Notes: generated by a model not told the origin, from the sequence alone. DNA of 35,446 nt from Candidatus Undinarchaeales archaeon (GCA_030753015.1 JASMDC010000037.1:1-35446), one strand, 5' to 3'. Positions 7,951 through 15,434 are shown, counted from the stretch's first letter. Program-made: numbers and translations.

Positions 7951-9246
7951 ATGCCCACCGTCCTCGTGCTCTGCTTCGATAGCCATGTGCGTCTCATCAG
8001 GGAGTTCTTCGAGCGCGATACCACCTACGACGCCGTCATCGATCCGCAGTCCGCTATCGAGCGCGATGGCGTGGGGGCCTACGTCGAGCGGATCGCAGAG
8101 AAGATACGATCGGGCCGGCTTTCGGTCGACGGTATCGCCACAACCACCGAGGACCTCGCGTTAGTTGCGTCCGTCATCGCACGTGAGGCCGGTCTTGCCG
8201 GACCCGCTCCGGGCGCTGTGTTCGCCTGTCAGAACAAGCTTGTGCAGCGCACGCTCCAGCGGGAATGCGCTCCCGAGGCCACGCCGGACTTCTTCCTGGC
8301 CCGGGACTGGCTTGTGGGAGAGGTCCCCGGTGTGCAGTTCCCTCTCTTTGTCAAGCCGGTGACCTCGGCCCTGTCCTTCTACTCCCACCATGTTGAGGAT
8401 GCGGGCGAGCTCCGACGGATCATACGCGAAGGACGCGATATAGTTCCTTCAGGCAACCGGCTCAACAGCGAGGTCATCGAGCTCGGTTACATCGACCACC
8501 CGTGGGCGCCCCTTCATAGTGAGCTGTTATGTGAGGGGGTGATCACGGGCACACAGGTCACCGTGGACGGCTATGTGCGAGAGGGGGGCGTTGTGCTCCT
8601 GGGGACGACCCTCTCGGTGTTCGTCCCGGGGACGATCAGCTTCTCACGCTTCGACTTCCCACATCAGTTCGATCCGGAGATCGACTCCCGGGTCGCTGGG
8701 CTCGTCCAGCGCGTGGTCACTCATATCGGTCTGGATGATACTCTGTTCAACATGGAGCTCATGGTGGACGGGGGAACGGGCGCGATAAGCATAGTCGAGC
8801 TCAACACCCGCCTCTCGTTCCAGTTCGTACCCCTCATCGAATGGGTGCGTGGCGTCAGCCCTCTCCGCATCATGTGCGACATAGCTGTAGGGCGAGAACC
8901 CAAAAGGTTAGCTACTGAAGGGGCCGGACCTTATTCAATGTCGAGCTCATGCGTCCTTCGCACGCCTGAGGACCGGTGGGTGGTCGACGTGCCCTCATCA
9001 GAGGACGTCGCGCGCATCGAGGCGGAGCGTCCCAATGTGCGTGTATTCCCCTTGGTGGCGCCAGGGACGCGCCTTTCGGACTACCTGCAGGACGCATATA
9101 CCTATCGGTACTGCCTGGTGAATATCGCTGGCGAGGACATCGACGAGGTCATCAGCACCCTTGCGGTCGTGAAGAATGGGCTAGGATTCCGGCTCGCACC
9201 GGCTGAGGACTCCCCTGCTTCGCCGGTCAAAAAAGAAAAAAGGTAG
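7951..9246 (+). CDS. ATP-grasp domain protein
   Basis: The 431-residue protein has the layout of an ATP-grasp ligase: an N-terminal alpha/beta segment (MPTVLVLCFDSHVRLIREF), a central lobe with the nucleotide-binding lysine in FPLFVKPV, and FNMELMVDGGTGAISIVELN near residues 265-285, whose Glu and Asn would bind magnesium. Such enzymes join a carboxylate to an amine or thiol through an acyl phosphate; the substrate cannot be read from sequence. The ATG at 7951 was chosen because an upstream CTTTAAAG element (about 7915-7922) would start transcription just before it, and the 30 extra upstream codons look non-coding. The C-terminus ends in a KKEKR tail. The gene is divergent from the MoxR-VWA operon and may be co-regulated through the palindrome. 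Confidence 0.75.
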   Translation: MPTVLVLCFDSHVRLIREFFERDTTYDAVIDPQSAIERDGVGAYVERIAEKIRSGRLSVDGIATTTEDLALVASVIAREAGLAGPAPGAVFACQNKLVQRTLQRECAPEATPDFFLARDWLVGEVPGVQFPLFVKPVTSALSFYSHHVEDAGELRRIIREGRDIVPSGNRLNSEVIELGYIDHPWAPLHSELLCEGVITGTQVTVDGYVREGGVVLLGTTLSVFVPGTISFSRFDFPHQFDPEIDSRVAGLVQRVVTHIGLDDTLFNMELMVDGGTGAISIVELNTRLSFQFVPLIEWVRGVSPLRIMCDIAVGREPKRLATEGAGPYSMSSSCVLRTPEDRWVVDVPSSEDVARIEAERPNVRVFPLVAPGTRLSDYLQDAYTYRYCLVNIAGEDIDEVISTLAVVKNGLGFRLAPAEDSPASPVKKEKR

Positions 9247-9247
9247 T

Positions 9248-9270
9248 GGGGTCCGGCAAAGCCGGACCCC
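9248..9270 (+). terminator. GC-rich hairpin after the ATP-grasp gene
   Basis: A perfect 10-bp stem, GGGGTCCGGC (9248-9257) and GCCGGACCCC (9261-9270), closes on an AAA loop 1 nt after the stop codon. No T-tract follows; instead there is a G-rich run. It may mark or protect the mRNA 3' end. A classic T-run terminator is not present. Confidence 0.5.
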
Positions 9271-9367
9271 GGGGGGAAGGAAATCCAAAAAGCATCACAC
9301 AATTGCCACCAATTCTCGCCTCGCTGCCACTCCCGCATTACCGAGAGTTCCATTCCTCTGAGGGATG

Positions 9368-9395
9368 TAATGGTTTTTTCTTAAAATAACCATTA
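9368..9395. terminator. AT-rich stem-loop between convergent genes
   Basis: Arms TAATGGTT (9368-9375) and AACCATTA (9388-9395) can pair around a 12-nt loop. On the plus strand the first arm runs into TTTTTT. It lies downstream of both the ATP-grasp gene and the PAS regulator gene and may terminate either transcript. Confidence 0.4.
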
Positions 9396-9423
9396 TGAAA
9401 AAGAATATGAAAAACATTGAAAC
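9396..9423. repeat. TGAAA motif array, downstream copy
   Basis: Three TGAAA boxes begin at 9396, 9408 and 9418, with spacings of 12 and 10 nt. The 28-bp block matches the block at 12599-12626 at 23 positions by my count, and the last 16 bases (TGAAAAACATTGAAAC) are identical. It lies 14 bp past the stop codon of the PAS regulator. The near-helical spacing suggests a protein-binding site. Confidence 0.65.
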
Positions 9424-9437
9424 CTATCTAGATTGCC

Positions 9438-12400
9438 TCACACACGTCCGTCAACGAAGAGGTGGCGACCGCGCTCGGAGAGCTCCACGACCTTGCTCCT
9501 ACCCTTTTCGTGCTGGAGCAGGTGGCCGGCGCTCACGAGATTCCTTACCCGCTTGCGTACGGTGGGTTGGCTGATTCCCAGCTCAGCGCCGATTTCGGTG
9601 TTGGAGGGCTTGAGCCCGAGCAGGTTCCGCTGATATACGTACCGAAGGACCTCCAGAAGGTCCTCGGGAAGGCTTACCTTGATCATCGGATTGATCTCCA
9701 GACATTCCTTCTCGAGCAGCCTCAGCTCCCGCGGGTCCATGGTCGTAGGATCAACGGAGACAATGATGATGTGACCTTTGAGGTAGGCTACCTCACGCAG
9801 CCGTTCCACTAGAGACAGTGTCTCGCTGAACCCGATCTTCAGAACGAGGAAGTCCAGTCTGTCGATGAGAACCGTGTGTGCCCGTTGAAGCTCCTCGATG
9901 CAGTTCTCGACCTGTGCTGCTCGGGGTGCTATGCTACCAGCTCCTGCGCGGTCCGTGAGCCAATGGAACGTGTACTCCGCATCCAGATCCTTCTTGAACT
10001 CCTTCTCGGGGGCCCGGGAGATCACAAGGCCGGGGAATCCTGCCTTCAGGAGATCGGAGAACGCCTCGAGTGCAAGCCCTGCCGCTTGCTCTTGAGCGAG
10101 GTAGAGCTGTCCGTCCTCGAGGCTGTAGCGCATCAGGCGGCGTCGCATCTCCTCCTCGGAACGCTTGCGCTCGGTGATGTCCTTGAACACTGCAAGCCAT
10201 CCGGACGTAGCTGCGTCGGCACCCTTGATTGGCGCAGGTGTGATCAAGCAGTGGATGAGGTCCCCGTCCTTTCTCCGCAGGGCACCTTCGAACTCACCCT
10301 CCCCGCCCCGTTCTTCGAACACGTACCGTTTGAAGAGTGCCATGGCCCTGTCCCTCGTCCCCTCGTTCCAGAACGGGAATGGCGGCTTGATACCAACGAG
10401 CTCCTTCTCACTGAATCCCGTCATTGAGCAGAAGGCCGGGTTCACGTACGTTGTCATTCCATCGAGGTCGACGAGGAGGAGACCGTCCTTCATGGACTCG
10501 TGAAGGCTTCTGGAGAACGCCTCCTGCCTGACGAGCTGCTCCTCGGCCCTCTTGTGCTCGGTGATGTCCCGCCAGATGCCTTGGATGAAGGTCTTTCCCC
10601 CGGCCTGGATGGGCCTGGTGCTCACCATGATAACACGCGTCCTGCCGTCCTTTGTCCGGTGCTTGGTCTCGAAGAGGTCGCCACCCTCTTTCGTGATCTT
10701 CTTGATGTGCTCTGTGGTCTCCTCGGGGGACTCGATGACCTCGATGTCCGCGAGCGTGAGCTGAGCGAACTCCTCACGGGAATATCCTAGGTTCTTATGG
10801 GCCCGCTCGTTGAACTCGGTGAACGTCTTCGAACCAGTATCGATCAGAACGATGGAGTCTGCTGCCTGATCGAAGATGGCGCGGTATCGTTCCTCTGACT
10901 CACGCAGGGCCTTCTCCGACCTGGTACGCTCCGTGATGTCGCGAACGTAGGCGTGGACGAGCCGCTGTCCACCGACAGATGCTACCCTGAAGCTCACCTC
11001 TGTCGGGAACTCGGTACCGTCCTTACGTCTACCGGATGAACCGATGAACAGGCCCTCCTTCTTGAGCTGCTTCCTGATTGTCCGGGGGAGCGTGCCCGCG
11101 ACGTCATCCGGTACGAGGTCTATGGCGTTCATTCCACGAAGCTCGACCTTGGAGTAACCGAACATCTCGCAGGCAGTAACGTTACAGTCGATGATGTTCC
11201 CGTTGAGGGTCTCGAGGAGAACGGCGTCGGTGGACGTCTCCACGAGCGTCCTGTACTTCTCCTCGCTTGCCTTGATGGCCTGCTCGGCCTTCTTGCGTGC
11301 AGTGATGTTGCGGATCATGATGAGCACGGTGTCCTTGCCGGACGTGGCCATCCTCGCCTCGAATTCCCGCTCATCGCCACCAACCGTGAGCTTATACTCG
11401 TACACCTGCAGTTCACCGGTCTCCAGGCATTGCTTCATGTGACGCGTCGTCAAACGGGCAAGGTCACGCGGGAGGATGTCGTTCACCTTCTTTCCCAGGA
11501 ACTCCTCGGGAGTCGCATAAAGATCATCACTTCCGCCCTTGTAACTGATGAAAGTACCATCCTTGTGGACCTGGAACATGAGGTCGGGCATCGCGTCGAG
11601 GATGGCACGGGTCTTCGACTCGCTCTCCGCCAAGGCCGCCTCGGTCCTCTTTCGCTCACTGATGTCACGAGCGATGCCCATGCACACGCTCCTGCCATCG
11701 ATCGTTAAGGGGAATCCCTTCACCTCGACCTCGGCCATGCTTCCGTCCTTCCGGGCCAGGGTGACGGGGAGCGCATCGGTCGCTTCCCCGGTCCTTGCGA
11801 GATCAGCCAATACCTTTATCGCGTCCTTGATGGTCTTCTTAGTGATCAGGTTGAGCGTCAGGAAGCTCTTCCCGATCAGCTCCTCCTTCTTGTAGCCTAC
11901 CAACCGTTCGGCGGCCTCGTTGCCGTCGATGAACACCCCTTTCAGGTCGTGGAGGTAGATCGCGTCCGGCGACCTCTCGAAGAGGGCCCTGAACCGCTCT
12001 TCGGAGACACGTAGCTCCTCTTCGGCCTTCTTACGCTCGGTCACCTCACGCTCCAGTTCAACGGTCTTTGCCTGCAGTTCGGCAACACGCTCGTCCACCA
12101 AGTTTTGGAGGTGGTCCCGGTGATGCTCGAGCTCCTCTTCGGTATGCTTGCGCTCGGTGATGTCCCGGAGGATGCCCACTGCACCGATGATGCTCCCGCC
12201 CTTCCGGACGAGATGGTTGCTCGCTTCCACGGGGACGGTGGTGCCGTCTTTACGGATGAGCTCGAGAGTGATCAGTGGGCTCTCCTTGCCCTTCGTGACA
12301 GCGTCGGTGATCAACTTGGCGATCCGGGGTATCTCCCTGGAACTGAGAACACCGAGCTTGAGGACGTTCCGACCGATGACCTCTTCCTGCGAGTAACCGA

Positions 12401-12563
12401 CGAGGTTCTCCACACGCGGATTCACATCGATGACGGTGCCTGTGCGGTCGATGAACACCACCAGGTCGTTGATGCTCCCGCATATCTCTTCGTGGAGCTC
12501 AAGCAGGACGGTACCCGGCTCGTGCTCTACCGGGATCTCGTCCTTTCTCTTTGTCGAAGGCAT
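9438..12563 (-). CDS. Six-PAS, DUF835, winged-helix sensor-regulator
   Basis: This 1041-residue protein looks like a one-component sensor and transcription regulator. Six PAS domains follow each other at about residues 25-140, 186-305, 316-423, 433-546, 557-670 and 680-800. Most end in the D-I-T/S-E-R/H-K linker typical of PAC motifs. A coiled coil of about 40 residues separates PAS1 and PAS2. Residues of about 810-970 match a DUF835 domain (ITHWLTDR-like segment, then VLIDRLDFLVLKIGF). The last 65 residues form a winged helix-turn-helix (TEIGAELGISQPTVRKRVRNL). There is no histidine kinase H-box or ATPase domain, so phosphotransfer is unlikely; PAS domains probably sense redox state or small ligands. 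No membrane segments are seen. ATG 12563 has GGGGGATC before it. A TATA box at 12639-12648 and TGAAA arrays on both sides suggest autoregulation. Confidence 0.85.
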   Translation of the reverse strand: MPSTKRKDEIPVEHEPGTVLLELHEEICGSINDLVVFIDRTGTVIDVNPRVENLVGYSQEEVIGRNVLKLGVLSSREIPRIAKLITDAVTKGKESPLITLELIRKDGTTVPVEASNHLVRKGGSIIGAVGILRDITERKHTEEELEHHRDHLQNLVDERVAELQAKTVELEREVTERKKAEEELRVSEERFRALFERSPDAIYLHDLKGVFIDGNEAAERLVGYKKEELIGKSFLTLNLITKKTIKDAIKVLADLARTGEATDALPVTLARKDGSMAEVEVKGFPLTIDGRSVCMGIARDISERKRTEAALAESESKTRAILDAMPDLMFQVHKDGTFISYKGGSDDLYATPEEFLGKKVNDILPRDLARLTTRHMKQCLETGELQVYEYKLTVGGDEREFEARMATSGKDTVLIMIRNITARKKAEQAIKASEEKYRTLVETSTDAVLLETLNGNIIDCNVTACEMFGYSKVELRGMNAIDLVPDDVAGTLPRTIRKQLKKEGLFIGSSGRRKDGTEFPTEVSFRVASVGGQRLVHAYVRDITERTRSEKALRESEERYRAIFDQAADSIVLIDTGSKTFTEFNERAHKNLGYSREEFAQLTLADIEVIESPEETTEHIKKITKEGGDLFETKHRTKDGRTRVIMVSTRPIQAGGKTFIQGIWRDITEHKRAEEQLVRQEAFSRSLHESMKDGLLLVDLDGMTTYVNPAFCSMTGFSEKELVGIKPPFPFWNEGTRDRAMALFKRYVFEERGGEGEFEGALRRKDGDLIHCLITPAPIKGADAATSGWLAVFKDITERKRSEEEMRRRLMRYSLEDGQLYLAQEQAAGLALEAFSDLLKAGFPGLVISRAPEKEFKKDLDAEYTFHWLTDRAGAGSIAPRAAQVENCIEELQRAHTVLIDRLDFLVLKIGFSETLSLVERLREVAYLKGHIIIVSVDPTTMDPRELRLLEKECLEINPMIKVSLPEDLLEVLRYVYQRNLLGLKPSNTEIGAELGISQPTVRKRVRNLVSAGHLLQHEKGRSKVVELSERGRHLFVDGRV

Positions 12564-12598
12564 TGATCCCCCTCAGCCCCCGAGGTGAAGGTCAATCT

Positions 12599-12626
12599 TG
12601 AAAAGGTTATTGAAAAACATTGAAAC
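12599..12626. promoter_or_regulatory. TGAAA motif array at the PAS regulator promoter
   Basis: Three TGAAA boxes begin at 12599, 12611 and 12621, with the same 12 and 10 nt spacing as at 9396-9423. The array covers the start site (about 12618) predicted from the TATA box at 12639-12648. A protein bound here would probably block transcription of the PAS gene, and that gene's own winged helix is the obvious candidate. Confidence 0.6.
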
Positions 12627-12638
12627 ACATAGTCCTTT

Positions 12639-12648
12639 CCTTATAGGT
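12639..12648 (-). promoter_or_regulatory. TATA box of the PAS regulator gene
   Basis: The minus strand reads ACCTATAAGG. A start about 25 nt downstream falls inside the TGAAA array and leaves a leader of about 55 nt. Confidence 0.5.
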
Positions 12649-12763
12649 CTACTATCATCGTGCACAACCTGTCGAGAGCGGCCGCAATCCACGCAGGTAC
12701 GCACAGGCCGGGCCCAATAATCCACTGACTAGAAAGGCTACAATGAACGGACGACGACCGGTC

Positions 12764-13309
12764 CTAGATCTCACCGATCTCCTTGAACTTCTCCAAGAGC
12801 TTGTCGAAGGCTTCACGGACGTCCTCGATGCGCTTGGCGCCGGTGACCACGAAGCGGCCGGTACTGAATATGAGGATGGCCACCTTGGGCTTGATCATCC
12901 GGAACACCATGCCGGGGAACTGCTCGGGCTCGTACTCCACACCTTCGAGCTTGTAGGCCAGTCGGTCCAGGTTGAGCTCGAGATCGGTCTTGACCGAGGA
13001 GACGATGTTCTGGATCTCGATGAGGGGCTCGCCATTGAACTCCACTCCGTAATCGGCGAGGAGAACCTTGACCAGGCCAACGGCCCGCTTCACGTCCTCG
13101 ATGGACCGCGAACCAGTGCAGACCATCTTACCGGACCCAAAGAGGAGGTTGGCCGTCTTGGGCTCGGGCAGCCTGAGCACGAGACCGGGGAACTGCTCGG
13201 GGTTGAACTCTGCGTTCTCACTCCCGGCGGCTACCCGCTCGAGGGGAATTGAACAGTAAAGGTTGCAGGAGGCAACGATGTTCTCGACTTTAATCTCAAC
13301 GAGTGTCAT
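12764..13309 (-). CDS. tbp: TATA-box-binding protein
   Basis: TBP binds the archaeal TATA box and, with TFB, recruits RNA polymerase. The 181-residue protein is the usual archaeal length and shows the two direct repeats of the saddle fold: KVENIVASCNLYCSIPLERV with NPEQFPGLVLRLPEPK, and EIQNIVSSVKTDLELNLDRL with EPEQFPGMVFRMIKPK. Each repeat ends in the strand pair ANLLFGSGKMVCTG or AILIFSTGRFVVTG. The ATG at 13309 was chosen over the GTG at 13318 because it starts the conserved MTLVEIKVENIV and has GGTGG just upstream. There is no long acidic C-terminal tail. Two TATA boxes lie upstream. Confidence 0.97.
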   Translation of the reverse strand: MTLVEIKVENIVASCNLYCSIPLERVAAGSENAEFNPEQFPGLVLRLPEPKTANLLFGSGKMVCTGSRSIEDVKRAVGLVKVLLADYGVEFNGEPLIEIQNIVSSVKTDLELNLDRLAYKLEGVEYEPEQFPGMVFRMIKPKVAILIFSTGRFVVTGAKRIEDVREAFDKLLEKFKEIGEI

Positions 13310-13330
13310 GTGAACCACCTATCAATGAGT

Positions 13331-13356
13331 CTTTTATAAAGCAAGCTTTATAAAGC
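13331..13356 (-). promoter_or_regulatory. Tandem TATA boxes before tbp
   Basis: The distal box, GCTTTATAAAGC (13345-13356), is a perfect 12-bp palindrome. The proximal box, CTTTTATAAAGC on the plus strand (13331-13342), lies 14 bp closer. From the distal box, transcription would start near 13325 and include the GGTGG ribosome binding site. From the proximal box, it would start almost at the ATG. Confidence 0.65.
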
Positions 13357-13389
13357 GATTGTTGTGGTAGGGATTGTTGTCACTCGGTG

Positions 13390-13797
13390 TCAGTCTCGTA
13401 TAGGATTGAAACCATCGCCTTGCACACGCTCGATGGTGTCGCGGGCGGTGATGAGGAACACCTCGCAGGTAACAGAGACCCGGGCCGAGAGCAGGTGCCC
13501 TGCCGCCCGTTCACCAGAAGGCGATACGGCATGGATGTGACAATGGACCACAGGATCGCCCTCCAGTCGAGTGATGTTCCCCATCAGGGAGACGATCTCC
13601 ATGAAGCCCTTGAGCCTTCTTGGATCGTACCCACCCTTTTCGCGGTCAAAGAAGGCGTACTCAACCTCGTCCAGGGCGCCGATGGCCCAGAACGGCCCCG
13701 TCACCTGCCGTTCCTGTGCGTACTGCACAAGCGATGAGATTATCTCCTCACCCTCGCGTAGCCTGACCACGTGGATGTCGTTTACCCCGGTCTCCAT
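13390..13797 (-). CDS. PPC/DUF296 domain protein
   Basis: The 135-residue protein is a single PPC (DUF296) domain, about the usual length of stand-alone prokaryotic members. It shows the strand VNDIHVVRLREGEEIISSLVQ, the segment GPFWAIGALDEVEYAFFD, and the conserved histidine cluster PVVHCHIHAVSPSG, which probably binds a metal. The fold forms trimers; plant versions sit beside AT-hooks and help DNA binding, but the function of stand-alone archaeal versions is uncertain. No AT-hook is present. A TATA box at 13821-13828 would start transcription a few bases before the ATG. The gene lies 80 bp upstream of tbp on the same strand, but tbp has its own promoter. Confidence 0.85.
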   Translation of the reverse strand: METGVNDIHVVRLREGEEIISSLVQYAQERQVTGPFWAIGALDEVEYAFFDREKGGYDPRRLKGFMEIVSLMGNITRLEGDPVVHCHIHAVSPSGERAAGHLLSARVSVTCEVFLITARDTIERVQGDGFNPIRD

Positions 13798-13820
13798 ACC
13801 TGTGAGCGGGCGGCCAAGAC

Positions 13821-13828
13821 TTATAATG
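13821..13828 (-). promoter_or_regulatory. TATA box overlapping the stop codon of the DUF123 gene
   Basis: The minus strand reads CATTATAA; the final TAA is also the stop codon of the upstream nuclease gene. A start about 25 nt downstream gives a nearly leaderless mRNA for the PPC protein gene at 13797. Confidence 0.5.
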
Positions 13829-14255
13829 CCGATACAGTGAGGCCCGCTTTGATGCTGGACGGCTCAACGTCCGAACCCCCCGGAGGCATGTCACCCTCCG
13901 GATCGTCGGAGCGGAAGAGATGGGAGGGGCAATCGCAGTCGGACGATCCGAATCCCTTCACTGCCCTGCATCGCTCCGCCAGCTCCCTGGCAAGAACGCA
14001 TTCATCGCTCCCGGGATAGATACGGATCGCGTTGACACCGCGGCCCTCGGTGAGCGCGTCGATATGCCAGTGCCTGCGCTTGTGCTTGCGAGCATGACGG
14101 GACAGACGCGCAGCGAGCCCTCCCGGACCATAGGCGGATCCCACGTAGAGGTACGTTCCCGGTTGGACCGTCCCTCCCCTACCGAAGGGTGTCAGTACGT
14201 CGATAATGACGGTGATTATGTAGGCGCCGCCCGTCTTTGGACAATCGTTGCTCAC
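13821..14255 (-). CDS. DUF123 family GIY-YIG-type nuclease (Uri superfamily)
   Basis: The 144-residue protein matches the DUF123 branch of the GIY-YIG superfamily. Visible features are GGAYIITVIIDVLTPF, GTYLYVGSAYGPGGLAARLSRH (the G-x-Y-x-YVGSA core with its following Arg), KHKRRHWHIDALTEG, ECVLARELAE with the likely catalytic Glu, and the ending FGSSDCDCPSHLF. It may be a small DNA endonuclease, perhaps in repair; cellular roles of DUF123 proteins are poorly known. The start is GTG at 14255: an in-frame stop lies just upstream, and GGAGG sits 8-9 nt before the GTG. The C-terminus extends about 30 residues past the conserved SHLF motif with a Pro/Gly/Ser-rich tail. Confidence 0.85.
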   Translation of the reverse strand: MSNDCPKTGGAYIITVIIDVLTPFGRGGTVQPGTYLYVGSAYGPGGLAARLSRHARKHKRRHWHIDALTEGRGVNAIRIYPGSDECVLARELAERCRAVKGFGSSDCDCPSHLFRSDDPEGDMPPGGSDVEPSSIKAGLTVSAL

Positions 14256-14409
14256 AGGTGTTGGCCTCCATCATTCGTGATATACGGGTTAGTGTGAACG
14301 GACATTGGCGCACACCGAGAACGGAAATTCGTATTTTTTCAAGGTAGAACGTTTAATTGTCGACAAATGCTCATTTTAAGGCCGTTTTCGTTCAAATCGA
14401 ATCGCAAGA

Positions 14410-14420
14410 CTTATATATTT
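14410..14420 (+). promoter_or_regulatory. TATA box before the hairpin-rich intergenic region
   Basis: CTTATATATTT matches the archaeal TATA consensus and predicts transcription from about 14441 on the plus strand, where no long gene follows. Confidence 0.5.
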
Positions 14421-14440
14421 CAATACATACATAGCGAATA

Positions 14441-14610
14441 CTTTTTTATGAAAGCCTGGGGGGTGGCTCGACTGGCAGGGGGAAATGGCCCCTGCCAGCC
14501 CCTTTTTCCTTTCCTATCCGGCGAGGCGGAGGAATGGTCCCCCGTGACAGTTCGACTGCGACGTTCCACTGTCTAGAACTGATGATTGGACGCACCACCG
14601 TGCGTCCTTT
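14441..14610 (+). ncRNA. Candidate small structured RNA (or 42-codon ORF)
   Basis: The 375-nt gap between the DUF123 gene and the Pro-rich gene has no long ORF but is not featureless. After the TATA box at 14410 come three hairpins. The first is a 10-bp perfect stem at 14472-14481 with 14489-14498, followed by CCCCTTTTT. The second is a 6-bp stem at 14546-14551 with 14569-14574. The third is an 8-bp perfect stem at 14588-14595 with 14600-14607, followed by TTT. This suggests a transcript of about 70 nt (ending after hairpin 1) or about 170 nt (ending after hairpin 3). I could not match it to SRP RNA, RNase P RNA or tRNA. Alternatively, ATG 14448 to TAG 14576 encodes 42 residues starting MKAWGVARLAGG, and would be nearly leaderless. 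Confidence 0.35.
14588..14607. terminator. Hairpin between convergent transcripts
   Basis: GGACGCAC and GTGCGTCC form a perfect 8-bp stem with a 4-nt loop. It is followed by TTT on the plus strand, and on the minus strand it lies 23 nt past the stop of the coiled-coil protein gene. It could end transcripts from either side. Confidence 0.45.
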
Positions 14611-14630
14611 ACTCGTGCTCTTGTTCCCTA

Positions 14631-15404
14631 TTACTTGCCACCGATCTCCTTGCGGATCATGGAGAGCTCCATGTGCATCTGCTTTTCGAGATCACCGAAC
14701 TTCTTGTTGATCGCCTCAAGATCCCGCCCCTTATCATCGAGCTTCTCCTGGAGTTCGACGATTGTGGCGTTCTTCCGGTCGACCGCATCCTCGAGGTTCT
14801 TGATACGCTGGGAGAGCTCGTGGATGAACTTGATGTCCTCCGCCATCTCCTTGAGTATCATAGCTACACCGTCCTCTTTCTTAGCGCCAGGAGCAGCGGG
14901 CCCCTTGGTCTTGACCTGGTCCTCGATGATCCCGATCTTCTGTTTTAGCTCGTCGATCGTCTCACGGGCGGGGGACTTTGGGCGTTCCGGGGCCTTCTCG
15001 GGCTCCTTGACCTTAGGTGCCTCGGCCGGAGGTGCCATGACTGGTGGCGCAGGTCCGGGAGGAGGTGCGATCGTGGGTGCCTCTACCTTCGGGGCCTCGA
15101 CCACAGGCACCTTCACCTCGGGTACCGGTGGCGGCATGGGTCCTCCCATGGGCTTCGGCGGCATGGGTCCTCCCATGGGCTTTGGCGGCATGGGTCCTCC
15201 CATGGGCTTTGGCGGCATGGGTCCTCCCATGGGCTTTGGCGGCATGGGTCCTCCCATGGGTTTCGGCGGCATGGGTCCTCCCATGGGCTTTGGTGGCATA
15301 GGTCCACCGACGGGTTGTGGTGGCATGGGTCCCGCACCGGGTGGGGCAGGTTGAGGTGGTTGAGCATCCGTGTTCTTCTTACCGAGCAGCCAGTCGAGCA
15401 CCAT
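14631..15404 (-). CDS. Pro/Met/Gly-repeat protein with C-terminal coiled coil
   Basis: I do not recognise this 257-residue protein. After a short N-terminus (MVLDWLLGKKN), residues of about 12-95 are a tandem repeat of the 9-residue unit PKPMGGPMP. A Pro/Ala/Val/Lys-rich spacer follows. The last 110 residues are a charged heptad coiled coil (ETIDELKQKIGIIEDQVK … AVDRKNATIVELQEKLDDKG). It has no signal peptide or membrane segment. The layout suggests an oligomerising rod with a disordered, sticky N-terminal arm, perhaps a scaffold. Start 15404 was chosen because the TATA box at 15426-15434 puts the transcription start at the ATG itself. A longer frame to 15707 exists but would lie upstream of that promoter. 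Confidence 0.7.
   Translation of the reverse strand: MVLDWLLGKKNTDAQPPQPAPPGAGPMPPQPVGGPMPPKPMGGPMPPKPMGGPMPPKPMGGPMPPKPMGGPMPPKPMGGPMPPKPMGGPMPPPVPEVKVPVVEAPKVEAPTIAPPPGPAPPVMAPPAEAPKVKEPEKAPERPKSPARETIDELKQKIGIIEDQVKTKGPAAPGAKKEDGVAMILKEMAEDIKFIHELSQRIKNLEDAVDRKNATIVELQEKLDDKGRDLEAINKKFGDLEKQMHMELSMIRKEIGGK
15130..15345 (-). repeat. 27-bp in-frame tandem repeat
   Basis: Six nearly identical 27-bp units (15130-15291) are followed by two degenerate ones. Each encodes PKPMGGPMP in the coiled-coil protein gene. Differences among the six are single third-position changes, so expansion was recent or is kept even by recombination. Confidence 0.85.
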
Positions 15405-15425
15405 GGGGCCATGAATCCACCAAAC

Positions 15426-15434
15426 CTTTTTATG
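15426..15434 (-). promoter_or_regulatory. TATA box giving a leaderless mRNA
   Basis: The minus strand reads CATAAAAAG. A start about 26 nt downstream coincides with ATG 15404. Confidence 0.5.

Noticed and set aside
9438-12563. PAS protein as a hybrid histidine kinase
   Set aside because: No H-box, HATPase or receiver motifs follow the PAS domains; the C-terminus is DUF835 plus a winged helix.
14520-14575. Possible tRNA or RNase P RNA piece because of GTTCGA and GAGGAATGGTCC
   Set aside because: The TTCGA loop lacks a 5-bp stem, no acceptor stem pairs around it, and the other conserved RNase P segments are missing.
15130-15345. Regular 27-bp repeats as a possible CRISPR array
   Set aside because: The repeats are directly tandem without spacers and keep the reading frame of a protein gene.
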